Shown piece by piece: positions 11,671 through 19,619 of a stretch of 64,000 nt of DNA. Origin of the DNA: Streptacidiphilus jeojiense. GTDB lineage: Bacteria > Actinomycetota > Actinomycetes > Streptomycetales > Streptomycetaceae. The notes beneath the pieces were generated by a model. It saw only the letters and a list, made by a program, of their open reading frames with translations, was not told the origin of the DNA and searched no databases. The stretch's first letter is position 1. The number at the start of each line of letters is the position of its first letter. Location: positions 62,001-126,000 of the forward strand of contig NZ_JOEH01000023.1 in the NCBI RefSeq assembly GCF_000719095.1. The letters run 5' to 3'. A program made the position numbers and the translations under genes.

Positions 11671-12381
11671 GTGACCACTTTTGCCGCTTCTGCTGTCCTT
11701 GCCCGCCGTCCCAGTGGCCTGCAGGCCGTCCTGCTGGACATGGACGGGACCCTGGTCGACACCGAGGACTTCTGGTGGGAGGCGGAGTCGGAGCTGCTGG
11801 CCGAGTACGGCCACACGCTCACCGCGGCGGACCGCGAGGTCGTCGTCGGCGGCCCGATGGGCCGGGTGGTGGACTACCTGCTGGCGGTGAGCGGCGCACC
11901 GCTGACGGCCGACCGGCTCGGCGAGATGATCAACGATCGTTTCGTCGAGCTGGTCGGCCGCGGCGTGCCGCTGCGGCCCGGCGCGCGGGAACTGCTGGAC
12001 GAGCTGGCCGCCGAGGGCATCCCGGCGGCGCTGGTGTCCGCGTCGCACCGGCGGATCATCGACCTGGTGCTGAAGACCCTGGGCCCCGAGCGGTTCGCCT
12101 TCACGGTGGCCGGGGACGAGGTCGAGCGCACCAAGCCGTTCCCGGACCCCTATCTGCTGGCCGCCGCGCGGCTGGGCGCCGACCCGGCGCGCTGCGTGGT
12201 GGTCGAGGACGCCCCCACCGGGATCCGGGCGGGCGAGGCGGCGGGCTGCCGGGTGGTCGCGGTGCCCTCGGTGACCCCGATCGAGGAGGCTCCGGGGCGG
12301 ACCGTACTGGCCTCGCTGGAGGAGCTGGACGTCGCTCTGCTGCGGAGCCTGGTCCCGGAACTTGACGGGCAGTCAAGGTAA
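11671..12381 (+). CDS. HAD superfamily hydrolase, subfamily IA (phosphoglucomutase/phosphatase-like)
   Basis: About 236 residues. Motif I DMDGTLVDT supplies both catalytic aspartates, VSAS is motif II, the Lys of ERTKPFPDPY serves as motif III's lysine, and VVEDAPTGIRAG is motif IV. The helical cap between motifs I and II is of the C1 type, as in beta-phosphoglucomutase, sugar-phosphate and nucleotide phosphatases. The exact substrate cannot be read from sequence. The start is uncertain: GTG at 11671 or 11665, both directly after metH and with no clear ribosome site, suggesting translational coupling to metH. Confidence 0.85.
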   Translation: MTTFAASAVLARRPSGLQAVLLDMDGTLVDTEDFWWEAESELLAEYGHTLTAADREVVVGGPMGRVVDYLLAVSGAPLTADRLGEMINDRFVELVGRGVPLRPGARELLDELAAEGIPAALVSASHRRIIDLVLKTLGPERFAFTVAGDEVERTKPFPDPYLLAAARLGADPARCVVVEDAPTGIRAGEAAGCRVVAVPSVTPIEEAPGRTVLASLEELDVALLRSLVPELDGQSR

Positions 12382-12674
12382 CTAGCTGCTAACGCCAAAT
12401 CGGACATCTGTGGAGAAGTCCAGGCAATAAATCGACGTGTCCTGGAACCCAGGGTTAGGGCACCGTGCGAGCCGGTGCGGTCGTATGGCACGCTACAGAC
12501 GATCGAACACCGCGAGACCCGTGCGACACCCCGAGCGGTGGTGTCCCGCTCTGGCGCGCGGACCCCTCACGCCACGCTGCTGCAGCCTGCGGTCGACCTC
12601 GTCATGGGGCAGTGGCGCGGTCGTACGACCTCCGGCTCGGCGTCCACAGCGTCGGCCAGGACACGAAGGAAGTC

Positions 12675-14312
12675 ATGTCAGCAGCGAAACGATTTGCGGC
12701 GATCGGCTGTGTCGGCCTCCTGACGGCCACCGCCGCCTGCGGCTCCACCTCCTCGTCGAGCAAGGGCGGAGTCAACTCCACCATCACCCTGGGCACGGTC
12801 AGCTCCTACACCAGCCTCGACCCGGCCGGCGCCTACGACGCCGGTTCCTGGACGGTGTTCTACAACGTCTACCAGGGCCTGATGACCTATCTGCCGGGGG
12901 CCAACACGCCGTCCCCCGACGCCGCGAAGAGCTGCAAGTTCTCGGACTCCTCGTACACGACCTACACCTGCACGCTGCTGCCGGACCTGAAGTTCTCCAA
13001 CGGGGACCCGCTGGACGCGGCCGCGGTGAAGTTCTCCATCGACCGGGTGCTCAAGATCGGCCAGTTGAAGGGCGACAACGGCTCCGGGGTGAGCGTGCTG
13101 CTCGACACCCTCGGCTCGGTGGACACCACCGGCACCGACACCGTCACCTTCCACCTGAAGACCGCCGACGCGACCTTCCCCGACCGCCTGGCCTCGGGCG
13201 TGGGCGAGATCGTGGACCCGAAGGTCTACTCCGGGACCAAGCTGCTGGACGGCACCGGCATAGTCGGCTCCGGCATCTACACCATCGCCTCGGTGCAGAC
13301 CAAGACGGGCAGCGACGGCAAGCCCGTGCCGGCCTCGGTCAAGCTGGTGCTCAACCCGAACTACAAGGGCGCCTACAGCGCCACCAAGAAGCTCAACGCC
13401 GGTGCGACGCTGAACTTCTACGACAGCCCGGCCCAGGTGAAGAGCGCCCTCGAGGACGGCTCCATCGACCTCAACGCGGGCAGCGACCTCGCTCCGGCGG
13501 ACATCGTCGCGCTGCAGGGCGCGCAGCAGCTCGGCAAGGGCATCCAGGTGGTCCAGGGCACCGGCTCCAGCACCCGGATGATGGTGCTCAACGTCGGCAT
13601 GGCCCCGTTCAACAACCAGGCCGTGCGCCAGGCCGTCGGCAAGCTCATCGACCGCCAGGCCATCGCGGACAAGGTCTACCAGAGCACGGTCACCCCGCTG
13701 TACTCGGTCATCCCGCAGGGCATCGGCGACCAGACCCGTCCGTTCGAGCAGGCCCCGTACGGCACCGACCCGCTCAAGGCCGACCAGGTCAAGTCCTCGC
13801 TGTCCGGCGTGAAGCTGCCGATCGACTTCACCCTGACCTACGCCGCCAACTCCGCGGCCGGTCCGGCCGAGGCCGCGCAGATCAAGAGCAACCTCGAGGC
13901 CAGCGGGATCTTCAAGGTCACCCTGAAGTCCGTGCCCAGCCTGGGCACCCTGATCCCGCTGTGGTCGAGCGGCAAGCTGGTCGCGTCGCTGACCGGCTGG
14001 CAGGCGGACTACCCGGACCCGGACGACTTCGTCTCGCCGTTCGTCGGCAAGGACAACACCTTCGGCAACAACTACGCGCCGTCGACGATCATGAACGACC
14101 TGCACCCGCTCAGCCTCAAGGAGGCCAACCGGGCGGACCAGACCACCGCGAACACCTTCCAGGAGATCCAGAAGCAGTTCGCCGAGGATGCCGCGTACAT
14201 CCCGCTGTGGCAGGACAACCAGTACATCGCCACCCAGGCCAACATCACCGGGGTGCCGCTCACCTTGGACATCGCCTCGATCATGCGTTTCTGGATGATC
14301 GGCAAGAGCTGA
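12675..14312 (+). CDS. ABC transporter solute-binding lipoprotein, family 5 (peptide/nickel type)
   Basis: A protein of 545 residues. The signal peptide ends in LTATAAC, so Cys22 is the lipidated residue. The body has the family 5 layout: SSYTSLDPAG at the first beta-strand, KFSNGDPLDAAAVKFSIDRVL (read in two parts), then AVRQAVGKLIDRQAI and a C-terminal LWQDNQYIA segment. It would capture oligopeptides or a similar solute outside the membrane. AAGGA lies five bases before the ATG. No permease or ATPase gene is adjacent, so it is an orphan that must use a transporter encoded elsewhere. The 293-bp upstream gap (12382-12674) shows no other gene. Confidence 0.88.
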   Translation: MSAAKRFAAIGCVGLLTATAACGSTSSSSKGGVNSTITLGTVSSYTSLDPAGAYDAGSWTVFYNVYQGLMTYLPGANTPSPDAAKSCKFSDSSYTTYTCTLLPDLKFSNGDPLDAAAVKFSIDRVLKIGQLKGDNGSGVSVLLDTLGSVDTTGTDTVTFHLKTADATFPDRLASGVGEIVDPKVYSGTKLLDGTGIVGSGIYTIASVQTKTGSDGKPVPASVKLVLNPNYKGAYSATKKLNAGATLNFYDSPAQVKSALEDGSIDLNAGSDLAPADIVALQGAQQLGKGIQVVQGTGSSTRMMVLNVGMAPFNNQAVRQAVGKLIDRQAIADKVYQSTVTPLYSVIPQGIGDQTRPFEQAPYGTDPLKADQVKSSLSGVKLPIDFTLTYAANSAAGPAEAAQIKSNLEASGIFKVTLKSVPSLGTLIPLWSSGKLVASLTGWQADYPDPDDFVSPFVGKDNTFGNNYAPSTIMNDLHPLSLKEANRADQTTANTFQEIQKQFAEDAAYIPLWQDNQYIATQANITGVPLTLDIASIMRFWMIGKS

Positions 14313-14328
14313 CCGAATCCGCGACAGC

Positions 14329-14379
14329 AACGGCCCCGGGGCCCGGTCGGAACCACTCCGACCGGGCCCCGGGGCCGTT
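14329..14379. terminator. Bidirectional terminator hairpin
   Basis: Perfect 23-bp stem (from AACGGCCCCGG to CCGGGGCCGTT) around a 5-nt ACCAC loop. It lies 17 bp past the binding-protein stop and 18 bp past the stop of the convergent response regulator, with A/T at its two ends, so it should serve both strands. Confidence 0.9.
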
Positions 14380-14396
14380 CTCCGCCAGGACGGCTG

Positions 14397-15068
14397 TCAG
14401 CCGTTGCCGGGGCGGACCAGACCGCTCTCGTAGGCGAACACCGCGGCCTGGACCCGGTCCCGCAGCCCCAGCTTGGTCAGCACATGGCCGACATGGGTCT
14501 TCACCGTGGTCTCGCTGACGAACAGCTCCCCGGCCACCTCGGCGTTGGACAGGCCGCGGGCCACCAGCTTCAGCACCTCGACCTCGCGCTCGGTCAGCGT
14601 CGCCAGCGACTGCGGCGGCGCCTCGTCGCCGGAGGGCAGCCGGCCCGCGTACATGTCCAGCAGCCGCCGGGTCACGCTCGGGGCCAGCATCGCGGCGCCG
14701 TCGGCGACCACCCGGATCGCCTGCACCAGCTCCTCGGCAGGGACGTCCTTGAGCAGGAAGCCGCTGGCCCCCGCGCGCAGCGCCTCCACCACGTACTCGT
14801 CCAGGTCGAAGGTGGTCAGCACCAGCACCTTGGCCGGGCCGTCGCGGCCGGGGCCGGCGATCCGCCGGGTCGCCTCCACCCCGTCCATCCGCGGCATCCG
14901 GATGTCCATCAGCACCACGTCCGGCTGCAGCGCCCGCACCTGGTCCAGCGCCTGCTGACCGTCACCGGCCTCGCCGACCACCGCGATGTCGGCCTCGGCC
15001 TCCAGGATCATCCGGAACCCGGTACGCAGCAGCGGCTGGTCGTCGACCAGCAGCACTCGGATCGCCAC
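14397..15068 (-). CDS. NarL/FixJ-type response regulator
   Basis: About 223 residues. The receiver domain has the acidic pair in VLLVDDQP, the phospho-acceptor Asp in VVLMDIRMPRMDG, the Thr switch in LVLTTFD and the Lys of FLLKDV. A LuxR-type HTH follows (LTEREVEVLKLVARGLSNAEVA to VKTHVGHVLTKL, given in parts). GTG at 15068 is preferred because GGAG lies six bases upstream; an in-frame GTG at 15080 is the alternative. No histidine kinase gene is next to it, so its partner is elsewhere. Targets are unknown. Confidence 0.9.
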   Translation of the reverse strand: MAIRVLLVDDQPLLRTGFRMILEAEADIAVVGEAGDGQQALDQVRALQPDVVLMDIRMPRMDGVEATRRIAGPGRDGPAKVLVLTTFDLDEYVVEALRAGASGFLLKDVPAEELVQAIRVVADGAAMLAPSVTRRLLDMYAGRLPSGDEAPPQSLATLTEREVEVLKLVARGLSNAEVAGELFVSETTVKTHVGHVLTKLGLRDRVQAAVFAYESGLVRPGNG

Positions 15069-15096
15069 AACTCGCTCCACTCATCGGTTCCAGCCG

Positions 15097-15993
15097 TCAG
15101 GAATGCGGCACTGGGGTCGTCACGGCCGGGCGTTCGGTACTCGCAACATCCAGTACTGGCAAAGGGTACGGCGGGGGAGTGCCGCCGAACGCCGGGCACA
15201 GCGACTGGAAGGAGCACCAGTCGCAGAGCCGGTTCCGGTTGGCGGGCCACTCGCCGGTCTCCAGCGCCCGCTGGATGGCCTGCCACAGCGCCAGCAGCTT
15301 GCGCTCCACGGCCCGCAGGTCGGCCGGGTCCGGGTCGTAGGTCACCACCTGGCCGCCGCCGCCCAGGTAGACCAGCTGCAGCCGGCGCGGCACCACCCCG
15401 CGCAGCCGCCACAGCACCAGGGCGTAGAACTTCATCTGGAACATGGCCTTGCCCTCGAAGTCGCGGGAGGGGGCCCGGCCGGTCTTGTAGTCCACCACCC
15501 GGACCTCGCCGGTCGGCGCGACGTCCACCCGGTCGATGTAGCCGCGCAGCCGCAGCCCGGACTCCAGCTGGGTCTCCACGTAGAGCTCGCGCTCGGCCGG
15601 CTCCAGCCGGGTCGGGTCCTCCAGCCGGAACCAGCCGTCCACCAGCTTCTCGGCGTCGGCCAGCCAGCCGGCCAGCTCACTGCCGTCCGCGTCGTCGGGG
15701 AAGAGGGTGCCGAGCTCCGGGCGCTTCTCCAGCAGCCGCTCCCACTCGGGCCGCAGCAGCGCCCTGGCGGCCTCCGGGGTGCGCTGCGCGGCCGGGGCGT
15801 CGAACAGCCGCTCCAGCACGGCGTGCACCACCGTGCCCCGGGTCGCCGCGGCGCTCGGCGGCTCGGGGACCTTGTCGATCACGCGCAGGCGGTACAGCAG
15901 CGGGCAGGTCATGAAGTCCCCCGCCCGCGAGGGCGAGAGGGCCACCGGTGCCACGACGGGGCGGGCGGGGGGTTCGGAGTCGGGCGGGTGCAT
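15097..15993 (-). CDS. RecB-family PD-(D/E)XK nuclease with probable Fe-S cluster
   Basis: A protein of 298 residues. SPSRAGDFMTCPLLYRL contains the first Cys and the start of the nuclease fold, GTVVHAVLE carries the conserved His, GYIDRVD supplies the metal-binding Asp, and VVDYKTG the catalytic D-x-K. LCDWCSFQSLC at the C-terminus supplies three more Cys, as in AddB/Cas4-like nucleases with a 4Fe-4S clamp. It probably processes DNA ends in repair. The homologue (Rv2119) occupies the same place beside trmI in mycobacteria. The ATG has a TAGGGT box six bases upstream and no ribosome site, so the mRNA is probably leaderless. Confidence 0.85.
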   Translation of the reverse strand: MHPPDSEPPARPVVAPVALSPSRAGDFMTCPLLYRLRVIDKVPEPPSAAATRGTVVHAVLERLFDAPAAQRTPEAARALLRPEWERLLEKRPELGTLFPDDADGSELAGWLADAEKLVDGWFRLEDPTRLEPAERELYVETQLESGLRLRGYIDRVDVAPTGEVRVVDYKTGRAPSRDFEGKAMFQMKFYALVLWRLRGVVPRRLQLVYLGGGGQVVTYDPDPADLRAVERKLLALWQAIQRALETGEWPANRNRLCDWCSFQSLCPAFGGTPPPYPLPVLDVASTERPAVTTPVPHS

Positions 15994-15999
15994 GTCCGA

Positions 16000-16005
16000 A
16001 CCCTA
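16000..16005 (-). promoter_or_regulatory. -10 box of a probable leaderless recB-like promoter
   Basis: On the minus strand TAGGGT-N6-ATG places transcription start at or next to the initiation codon at 15993. No ribosome-binding site is present. The -35 is not convincing. Confidence 0.5.
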
Positions 16006-16147
16006 TGCGCAGGGACTGACAGCGACGTGACACTGGGTAGAGGTAGAGGTGGGACCGCATGCCGCGCGCGGTTCCGGCGGGTCGACCGCGTAGCGTGGCA
16101 CAAGCCTCCGCGAGGGCGGACGGATGCTCGACCACGAGGGGGCCGAC

Positions 16148-17329
16148 GTGAGTGACGCCAAGGGCGACCGCCCCAGGGGCGGCCTGCTGATGGGCCGGCC
16201 CTTCGGCGTGCCGGTCTACGTGACCCCCACCTGGTTCCTCATCGCCGCCCTGATCACCTGGATCTTCGGCGGACAGATCGACCTGGTGCTGCCGGGCCTG
16301 GGCCGGGCCCGCTACCTGGTCGCCCTGTTCTTCGCGGTCGCCTTCTACGCCTCGGTGCTGATCCACGAGCTCGCCCACACCGTGGTCGCGCTGCGGCTGG
16401 GGCTGCCGGTGCGCCGGATCCAGCTGCAGTTCTTCGGCGGGGTGTCCGAGATCGAGAAGGAGGCCGAGACCGCCGGACGCGAGTTCTGGCTGGCTTTCGC
16501 CGGCCCCCTGCTCTCCCTGGTGCTCGGCGGGGTGTTCCTGCTGGGCCTGCAGGCGGTGCGCACCGACACCGTCCCCGGGGTGCTGCTGGCCGCGCTGATG
16601 CTGAGCAACTTCGTGGTGGCCGTCTTCAACCTGCTGCCGGGACTGCCGCTGGACGGCGGCCGGATACTGCGGGCGGCGGTCTGGCGGCTCACCGGCAACC
16701 CGATGACCGGGACCGTCGCCGCCGCCTGGGCCGGCCGGGCGCTCGCCGTGCTGGTACTGGTCGGCATGCCAGCCTGGGCCTCCCGCACCGGCGCCTCCGA
16801 GAGCACCGCCTCGGTGCTGACCGACGCGGTGCTGGGCGCGGTCCTGGCCGCCATCATCTGGAACGGCGCGGGCAGCAGCGTCCGGGTCGCCCGGCTCCGC
16901 GAGCACCTGCCCGAGCTGCGCGCCCGCAGCCTGGCCAGGCCGGCCGTGGCGGTCGCCGCGGACACCCCGCTCGCCGAGGCGCTGCGGCAGCTGGAGCTGG
17001 TCGGCGCCCGCGGCCTGGTGATCGTCGACGGGGCCGGCGAACCGGTCGCCCTGGTCCGGGAGAACGCCGTCCGCGGCATCCCGGAGCACCGCCGCCCCTG
17101 GACCGCGGCGGGTGCCCTGGCCCGCGCGCTGGAACCGGGCCTGCGGATCCCCGCCGACCTGGTCGGCGAGGAACTGCTGGACCGACTGAGGGCCGACCCG
17201 GCCCCGGAGTACCTGGTCGTCGAGGCCGACGGCTCCATGCTGGGCGTGCTGGCCGCGGTCGACGTCGAGCAGGCGTTCGCCCTGGCGATGGCGGGCCGCT
17301 CACCGGTCCCCGAACCCTCGAACGCCTGA
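16148..17329 (+). CDS. Site-2 protease family intramembrane metalloprotease with CBS domains
   Basis: A protein of 393 residues. His73-Glu74-Leu-Ala-His77 (VLIHELAHT) is the zinc-binding HExxH, and Asp169 in NLLPGLPLDGGR is the third ligand of the M50 family. Six or so membrane segments fill residues 25-240. After about residue 250 the protein is cytosolic, with a CBS-pair-like region (LARPAVAVAADTPLAEALRQL to ILGV-like MLGVLAAVDV). Such SpoIVFB/Rip3-type proteases cleave membrane-embedded substrates, often anti-sigma factors, and the CBS pair may sense nucleotides. GTG at 16148 is chosen because GAGGGGG lies five bases before it. It is divergent from the RecB-like gene; trmI follows 49 bp later. 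Confidence 0.9.
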   Translation: MSDAKGDRPRGGLLMGRPFGVPVYVTPTWFLIAALITWIFGGQIDLVLPGLGRARYLVALFFAVAFYASVLIHELAHTVVALRLGLPVRRIQLQFFGGVSEIEKEAETAGREFWLAFAGPLLSLVLGGVFLLGLQAVRTDTVPGVLLAALMLSNFVVAVFNLLPGLPLDGGRILRAAVWRLTGNPMTGTVAAAWAGRALAVLVLVGMPAWASRTGASESTASVLTDAVLGAVLAAIIWNGAGSSVRVARLREHLPELRARSLARPAVAVAADTPLAEALRQLELVGARGLVIVDGAGEPVALVRENAVRGIPEHRRPWTAAGALARALEPGLRIPADLVGEELLDRLRADPAPEYLVVEADGSMLGVLAAVDVEQAFALAMAGRSPVPEPSNA

Positions 17330-17365
17330 GCCCTTCGGATGGTCGGCGGCCCCTGTCGGCTCCTC

Positions 17366-17371
17366 TAGACT
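17366..17371 (+). promoter_or_regulatory. -10 box directly upstream of trmI
   Basis: TAGACT is separated by seven bases from the ATG at 17379 with no Shine-Dalgarno between them. This suggests trmI has its own leaderless start in addition to any read-through from the protease gene. Confidence 0.45.
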
Positions 17372-17378
17372 GGTCCGC

Positions 17379-18317
17379 ATGTCAGAACCGACCGGCGCCG
17401 CCCGCCGCCGCGGGCCCTTCCAGGTCGGGGACCAGGTCCAGCTCACCGACCCCAAGGGACGCCTCCACACCATCACGCTCGAATCCGGCAAGGCGTTCCA
17501 CACCCACAAGGGCGCCTTCCCGCACGACGAGCTGATCGGAGCCCCCGAGGGCTCCGTGGTGCGCACCACCGGGAACACCCAGTACCTCGCGCTGCGCCCC
17601 CTGCTCTCCGACTACGTCCTCTCCATGCCGCGCGGCGCCGCGGTGGTCTACCCCAAGGACGCGGGGCAGATCGTCACCATGGCCGACATCTTCCCCGGCG
17701 CCCGCGTCGTGGAGGCCGGCGTCGGCTCCGGCGCGCTCAGCTGCTCGCTGCTGCGCGCGGTGGGCGACAGCGGCTCGCTCTCCTCCTACGAGCGCCGCGA
17801 CGACTTCGCCGAGATCGCCAGGGGCAACGTCGAACGCTACTTCGGCGGCCCGCACCCGGCCTGGAAGCTCACCCTCGGCGACCTCCAGGACAACCTGGTG
17901 GAGACCGAGGTGGACCGCATGGTCCTGGACATGCTCGCCCCCTGGGAGTGCCTGGACGTGGCCGCCAAGGCCCTCGTGCCGGGCGGCGTGATCTGCTGCT
18001 ACGTGGCCACCACCACGCAGCTGTCGCGCACCGTGGAGGCGCTGCGGGAGCACGGCAACTTCACCGAGCCGCAGTCCTGGGAGTCCATGGTCCGCAACTG
18101 GCACGTGGAGGGGTTGGCCGTCCGGCCGGACCACCGCATGATCGGCCACACCGGCTTCCTGCTGACCTCCCGCCGTCTCGCCGACGGCGTCGAGCCCCCG
18201 CTGCGACGCCGCCGCCCCGCGAAGGGCGCCTACGGCGAGGTCGAGGCGCCGGTGGCCCCCAAGACGGGCCGCTTCCTCAAAATGGCCGAAGAATCAGCCG
18301 ACGAGGCAGACGAGTAA
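17379..18317 (+). CDS. trmI: tRNA (adenine(58)-N1)-methyltransferase TrmI
   Basis: A protein of 312 residues. The small N-terminal beta-domain is followed by a class I methyltransferase core with [12 protein letters not shown] as the S-adenosylmethionine motif and VLDMLAPWE (Asp of motif IV). It makes m1A58 in the T-loop of tRNAs, which stabilises them, and works as a homotetramer. Length and order match the well-studied actinobacterial enzyme (Rv2118c). It sits between the site-2 protease and the proteasome ATPase gene, as in related actinomycetes. A basic-then-acidic C-terminal tail follows the core. Confidence 0.95.
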   Translation: MSEPTGAARRRGPFQVGDQVQLTDPKGRLHTITLESGKAFHTHKGAFPHDELIGAPEGSVVRTTGNTQYLALRPLLSDYVLSMPRGAAVVYPKDAGQIVTMADIFPGARVVEAGVGSGALSCSLLRAVGDSGSLSSYERRDDFAEIARGNVERYFGGPHPAWKLTLGDLQDNLVETEVDRMVLDMLAPWECLDVAAKALVPGGVICCYVATTTQLSRTVEALREHGNFTEPQSWESMVRNWHVEGLAVRPDHRMIGHTGFLLTSRRLADGVEPPLRRRRPAKGAYGEVEAPVAPKTGRFLKMAEESADEADE

Positions 18318-18325
18318 CCACCGCA

Positions 18326-18440
18326 GACCTCAGGGGCGCGGGGCTCTGCTGATTGAAAAGCGTGCGCTGCCAACCATGCACCTCCTGCACGGCTGGTCGC
18401 GCGCGCAGTCAATCAAGCAGAGCCCCGCGCCCCTGAGGTC
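18326..18440. repeat. Long imperfect intergenic hairpin element
   Basis: Perfect 25-bp arms at 18326-18350 and 18416-18440 (each containing the CAGGGGCGCGGGGCTCTG core or its complement). They extend inwards by GATTGA/TCAATC with one bulged T, around about 65 bases that contain GGCTGGTCGCGCGCG. From memory, streptomycete genomes carry many intergenic palindromes with an AGGGGCGCGGGGC arm and a GCGACCAGCC core; this copy looks like one. It begins 8 bp past the trmI stop, so it may end trmI transcripts. A mobile origin is possible but unproven. Confidence 0.7.
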
Positions 18441-18491
18441 GTGCATGGACCCGGTGCGATCGGAAGATCCACGTTGTGGGAGCATTCGCGC

Positions 18492-19040
18492 GTGGCTGAA
18501 CACACTCGTTCCACAGCGATCCACTGGGTCGCCACCGCCGCAGCCCTCGGCGGAGTCGTCGCTGCCGCCGTCGCGGTGACCCCTGCCGATGCCGGTACGG
18601 TCACCGCGGACGGCCCGCACAGCGTCCCCGCCGCGCAGGCGCCGAACCCCGCAGGGATCGCGCTGCCACTGGACTGTGACGGTCTGCCAGACCGCATCAC
18701 CCAGCGCTTCAGCGCTGACACCACCGGCCACGGGACCGTCGTCACCGTCGTGGCCGCCCGCTGCGCCGCGCCGAACGGCACCCCGCCCGACGGCCTCTAC
18801 GTCCTCGGCTTCGGGCCGGACGGCCGCCCCCGGATCACCGCCACGCTGATCAGACCCACCCAGAACCTCACCGTCCGCAGCGCCGGCATCCGCGCCGACG
18901 GCAGCATCCACGCCACCGTCGACGGCTACTCCTCCGAGGACGTCCCCCGCTGCTGCGCCGACCTGCACGACACCGACACCTGGACGCTCCGCGACGGCGG
19001 CTACGTCCTCACCGCCAGCACCCCGCTCGCCCAGACGTGA
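18492..19040 (+). CDS. Secreted protein of unknown function
   Basis: A protein of 182 residues. The N-terminus VAEHTRSTAIHW is followed by a hydrophobic stretch (AAALGGVVAAAVAV) and a likely cleavage site after PADA, giving an exported protein of about 145 residues. The mature part is beta-rich with Cys residues in LPLDCDGL, ARCAAPNG and VPRCCADLHD, suggesting disulfides. GTG at 18492 is chosen because GGGAG lies nine bases upstream; the ORF could also be opened further upstream but that would precede the signal peptide. I do not recognise a family. It converges with the ferredoxin gene. Confidence 0.65.
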   Translation: MAEHTRSTAIHWVATAAALGGVVAAAVAVTPADAGTVTADGPHSVPAAQAPNPAGIALPLDCDGLPDRITQRFSADTTGHGTVVTVVAARCAAPNGTPPDGLYVLGFGPDGRPRITATLIRPTQNLTVRSAGIRADGSIHATVDGYSSEDVPRCCADLHDTDTWTLRDGGYVLTASTPLAQT

Positions 19041-19046
19041 TCTAGC

Positions 19047-19334
19047 TCACACGGCGTCAGGCCCGTACACCTCGACCAGGTCCCGGGTGCGGCGCACGTG
19101 GATGCAGTCGCCAGGGCACTCCTTGGCCGAATCCACCACGTCCTGAAGCAGCGTCAGCGGCACCGGCACGGTCGCCCCCGGCGCGTCCTGCAGCTCCTGG
19201 TCCTCGCCCTTGACGTAGGCCAGCCCGTCGATGTCGAGCTCGAAGACCTCAGGCGCATACTGCACACAGATACCGTCCCCGGTGCAGAGATCCTGGTCGA
19301 TCCACACCTCAAGTGGCTCGTCCTGCGAGGACAT
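19047..19334 (-). CDS. Small ferredoxin, probably [3Fe-4S] or [4Fe-4S]
   Basis: A protein of 95 residues. CTGDGICVQYAPEVFELD near the N-terminus and AKECPGDCIHV near the C-terminus give the C-x5-C ... C-P spacing of actinobacterial ferredoxins that pass electrons to cytochromes P450 and other oxygenases. No reductase or P450 is adjacent. The start at 19334 (MSSQDEPLEVW) fits family length; upstream ATGs at 19391 and 19529 would add non-conserved residues. The gene is convergent with the secreted-protein gene, divergent from arc, and separated from arc by 285 bp (19335-19619) that hold the arc promoter. Confidence 0.88.
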   Translation of the reverse strand: MSSQDEPLEVWIDQDLCTGDGICVQYAPEVFELDIDGLAYVKGEDQELQDAPGATVPVPLTLLQDVVDSAKECPGDCIHVRRTRDLVEVYGPDAV

Positions 19335-19554
19335 ACCGCCCGCCGTTCCTGGTCGCGGGGCCGTGGTCCCGCGGCCCGTTATTCCCGCCATCGGTACAGA
19401 GCTGGACCCCTGACCGGTCAACGCGATCGAACTTGACCCGCTCGACAATACAACTGGTCGCTTCCGGGCGTCGCCGAGTGGGTATCCCACTAGCGAGGGG
19501 ACGTGCGCAAGGGTGAAGATCAGACACACCCCTTCCGAGTTTCTGATCTAGGGG

Positions 19555-19582
19555 TTGTAACGCATCCCGGCCCGGGTAGGGT
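19555..19582 (+). promoter_or_regulatory. Putative arc promoter
   Basis: TTGTAA at 19555-19560 and TAGGGT at 19577-19582 are spaced 16 bp apart, about 40 bp before the arc start. The sequences fit a housekeeping-sigma promoter. Confidence 0.5.
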
Positions 19583-19619
19583 CGGGACACGTTCAGCTCC
19601 CCCGGAGGAGGTGAGGACC

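Noticed and set aside
12437..14518. A longer frame upstream of and overlapping the binding-protein gene
   Set aside because: Different frame with Arg/Gly/His-rich shadow composition; the lipoprotein frame has signal peptide and ribosome site.
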